Assembly (NCBI GenBank): GCA_937874275.1
Contig: CALNAU010000002.1
Location: forward strand, 1 to 5,587
Length of the DNA stretch: 5,587 nucleotides
Direction: 5' to 3'
Origin: an uncultured Clostridia bacterium
GTDB lineage: Bacteria > Bacillota > Clostridia > Christensenellales > Aristaeellaceae
Shown here piece by piece: positions 4,127 through 5,587 of the stretch; position 1 is the stretch's first letter, and the number at the start of each line of letters is the position of its first letter. The position numbers and the translations under genes are program-made. Below the pieces are notes generated by a model. That model saw only the letters and a list, made by a program, of their open reading frames with translations. It did no database searches and was not told the origin of the DNA.

Positions 4127-5374
4127 GTGCAGAGGGTGATCCTACATTGTGACGCGAACAGCTTCTATGCGTCCTGTGAGCTGGTCTATCGTCCCGCATT
4201 GCGCGGCCTTCCTATGGCCGTGTGTGGCAGTACGGAGGAACGGCATGGGATTGTCCTTGCCACTACGCGGGAGGCTAAAAAGCGTGGCGTGAAGACCGCG
4301 ATGGTGAACTGGGAGGCCAGATTGACCTGCCCGGATCTAATCACGATTCCGCCAGACTATAACAGGTATATCTATTTTTCTCGCCGCCTGCGCAGTATCT
4401 ATGAGCAGTATACGGATCGGGTGGAACCATTTGGCTTAGATGAATGCTGGCTGGACATCAGTAGCGCCACCACAACCCTTGATGATGGGGCAGCGCTTGC
4501 CAAGATACTGCGCGAACGAGTCAAGGATGAGTTGGGGATAACGCTTTCGGTCGGTGTTTCTTATAATAAACCATTCGCGAAACTGGGGTCCGACCTCAAA
4601 AAACCTGACGCAACGACCTTGATTTCTCCCCACAACTACCGGGACATCGTGTGGCCGCTTCCTGTTGACAGCCTGATTGGGGTGGGTGACAGAGTACGCC
4701 GCAAACTTGCCACCAGGTATGTGCTGACGATTGGTGACTTGGCCAATCAGTTGCCGCAGACGATGCACAGCTGGTTTGGCAAGATGGGGATTATCCTTCA
4801 GCGGTTTGCCGTGGGAGAGGATACAACCCCGGTGATGCGTACTGTAGAGGAAGCAGAGGTAAAAAGCATCGGCAATTCCATCACCGCGCCGCAGGATATG
4901 TATACCATCACGGACGCCTACTGCGTGATGTATGTGTTGGCCGATTCTGTCGGCGCTCGCCTACGGGAAGCGGGCATGCGAGGCAAATGCATTTCCGTCA
5001 TGGTGAGGGATGCTGACATGCACTGCTACGGGGCACAAAAGACCATTGACTTCTACACCGAACAGGCTGAAGAAATTGTACCTGTAGCAATGAGAATACT
5101 GAACATGAAGGGGTTTGATACCTTGCTGCCATATCGTTCACTTGGTCTCAGCGTGGGGTCGCTTGAGCTGAACTCAAGGCCCATGCAGCTGGATTTATTG
5201 GGCAAGTCTGAAAAACGGGACAAGCTGTTTCGCCTGCATGAGGCGGTTGACAGCATCCACACCCGCTTTGGGGAGCGCGCAGTTGAGAGGGGCCTGGCCC
5301 TTGCCAATCCCCTCTATAACACCATTGTCCCCCGAGTGGAACATGTTGTGCATCCCATTGGTTTCTTGCGGTGA
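4127..5374 (+). CDS. Y-family translesion DNA polymerase (DinB/UmuC type)
   Basis: A 415-residue protein from GTG 4127 to TGA 5374. The palm motif LHCDANSFYASCE (residues 6-18) carries metal-binding D9 and the aromatic pair before Ala (steric-gate region). The second acidic pair is D105-E106 in GLDECWLDIS. VGVSYNKPFAKLGSDLKKP (142-160) is the conserved Y-family segment, and a helix-hairpin-helix-like stretch (about 181-206) follows. The C-terminal little finger ends with QLDLL at 354-358, a good beta-clamp-binding pentapeptide. Such enzymes copy past damaged bases with low fidelity. FYASCE and YRPALRG resemble UmuC, while overall length fits Clostridial DinB-like enzymes, so I leave the subgroup open. 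The start is supported by a G-rich GGGGG stretch at 4115-4119 and by homologue N-termini of the form M-x-R-x-ILHCD. A LexA box controls it. Confidence 0.93.
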   Translation: MQRVILHCDANSFYASCELVYRPALRGLPMAVCGSTEERHGIVLATTREAKKRGVKTAMVNWEARLTCPDLITIPPDYNRYIYFSRRLRSIYEQYTDRVEPFGLDECWLDISSATTTLDDGAALAKILRERVKDELGITLSVGVSYNKPFAKLGSDLKKPDATTLISPHNYRDIVWPLPVDSLIGVGDRVRRKLATRYVLTIGDLANQLPQTMHSWFGKMGIILQRFAVGEDTTPVMRTVEEAEVKSIGNSITAPQDMYTITDAYCVMYVLADSVGARLREAGMRGKCISVMVRDADMHCYGAQKTIDFYTEQAEEIVPVAMRILNMKGFDTLLPYRSLGLSVGSLELNSRPMQLDLLGKSEKRDKLFRLHEAVDSIHTRFGERAVERGLALANPLYNTIVPRVEHVVHPIGFLR

Positions 5375-5380
5375 TATGCC

Positions 5381-5587
5381 ATGAGAGAACGCTTTGCAGA
5401 AAAAATCTATATCGGCGTGCTGGCTGTGACACACCCTGACGGCAGCATTGTGCCGCTGCGTCTTATCTGGCCGGATGGGCGCAACTGGGACATTGACCGG
5501 GTGATTGATGTACGTCCCGGCGTTGCCCGCAAGGCGGGCGGCGAAGGGGTGCGATATCTGTGCCGCATCAGCGGTCAGGAGCGCGAA
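5381..5587 (+). CDS. Unrecognised small protein downstream of the Y-family polymerase (runs off right edge)
   Basis: An open frame of 69 codons from ATG 5381 with no stop before the edge, only 6 bp after the polymerase stop, so almost surely in the same SOS-controlled transcript. It begins MRERFAEKIYIGVLAVTHPD and continues with LRLIWPDGRNWDIDRVIDVRPG and GEGVRYLCRISGQERE. The pattern suggests a small beta-rich fold: alternating strands with W, a GGEGVRYLCRI strand and no signal peptide or membrane segment. Small partner proteins follow Y-family polymerase genes in many Gram-positive bacteria (for example the YolD-like and DUF6504 families). The strand pattern recalls DUF6504 more than YolD, but I do not recognise it firmly. 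No strong Shine-Dalgarno is seen, so coupling to the polymerase is likely. Confidence 0.75.
   Translation, partial: MRERFAEKIYIGVLAVTHPDGSIVPLRLIWPDGRNWDIDRVIDVRPGVARKAGGEGVRYLCRISGQERE

Noticed and set aside
1..5587. CRISPR array, tRNA or rRNA genes
   Set aside because: No repeat-spacer periodicity and no tRNA- or rRNA-like segments were seen on either strand.

Overview
The window probably comes from a member of the Clostridia (Firmicutes), perhaps a GC-rich Oscillospiraceae-like gut bacterium. Two palindromes match the Gram-positive LexA (DinR) operator GAAC-N4-GTTC. Ribosome binding sites include a full AAGGAGG, and the Y-family polymerase and SRAP protein resemble Clostridial forms. The genus is an inference. 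The G+C-rich minus-strand replication genes look, by eye, different in composition from the more balanced SRAP/polymerase genes, which suggests an integrated mobile element or a mosaic junction.

Left (1-560, minus strand): the first 47 codons of hsdM, the type I restriction-modification methyltransferase subunit, run off the left edge. This gene has a good extended -10 promoter and a hairpin beside its ribosome binding site. Just upstream is the broken 5' end of a type III (mod-like) methyltransferase, cut exactly where its DPPY motif should follow. Beside the break lies a 14-bp direct repeat with a 20-bp period. Bases 561-998 hold no gene I believe. They contain a long near-perfect inverted repeat (796-827 / 938-970) with G-quadruplex-like arms and several TGTAGG motifs.

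Centre (999-3163, minus strand): a replication operon. A CHC2 zinc-finger primase protein overlaps by ATGA a Toprim plus RecA-like (RepA-type) helicase gene. The latter is interrupted by an in-frame TAG inside the Toprim domain, so it reads as two pieces in one frame. The operon's promoter carries a perfect 18-bp LexA-type palindrome, and three GTGACA motifs at exact 10-bp steps cover the -35 region.

Right (3298-5587, plus strand): an SRAP (YedK/HMCES-type) abasic-site protein gene with its own promoter and intrinsic terminator. It is followed by a LexA-boxed promoter driving a Y-family translesion polymerase and, 6 bp downstream, a small unrecognised protein that runs off the right edge.

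Taken together, the window puts a mobile-element-like primase/helicase module and a DNA-damage tolerance module back to back, both with SOS-type promoters of almost identical geometry, next to restriction-modification genes. The attractive reading is a DNA-damage-inducible integrated element beside host or element-borne repair genes, but no integrase, attachment site or complete element boundary is visible here.
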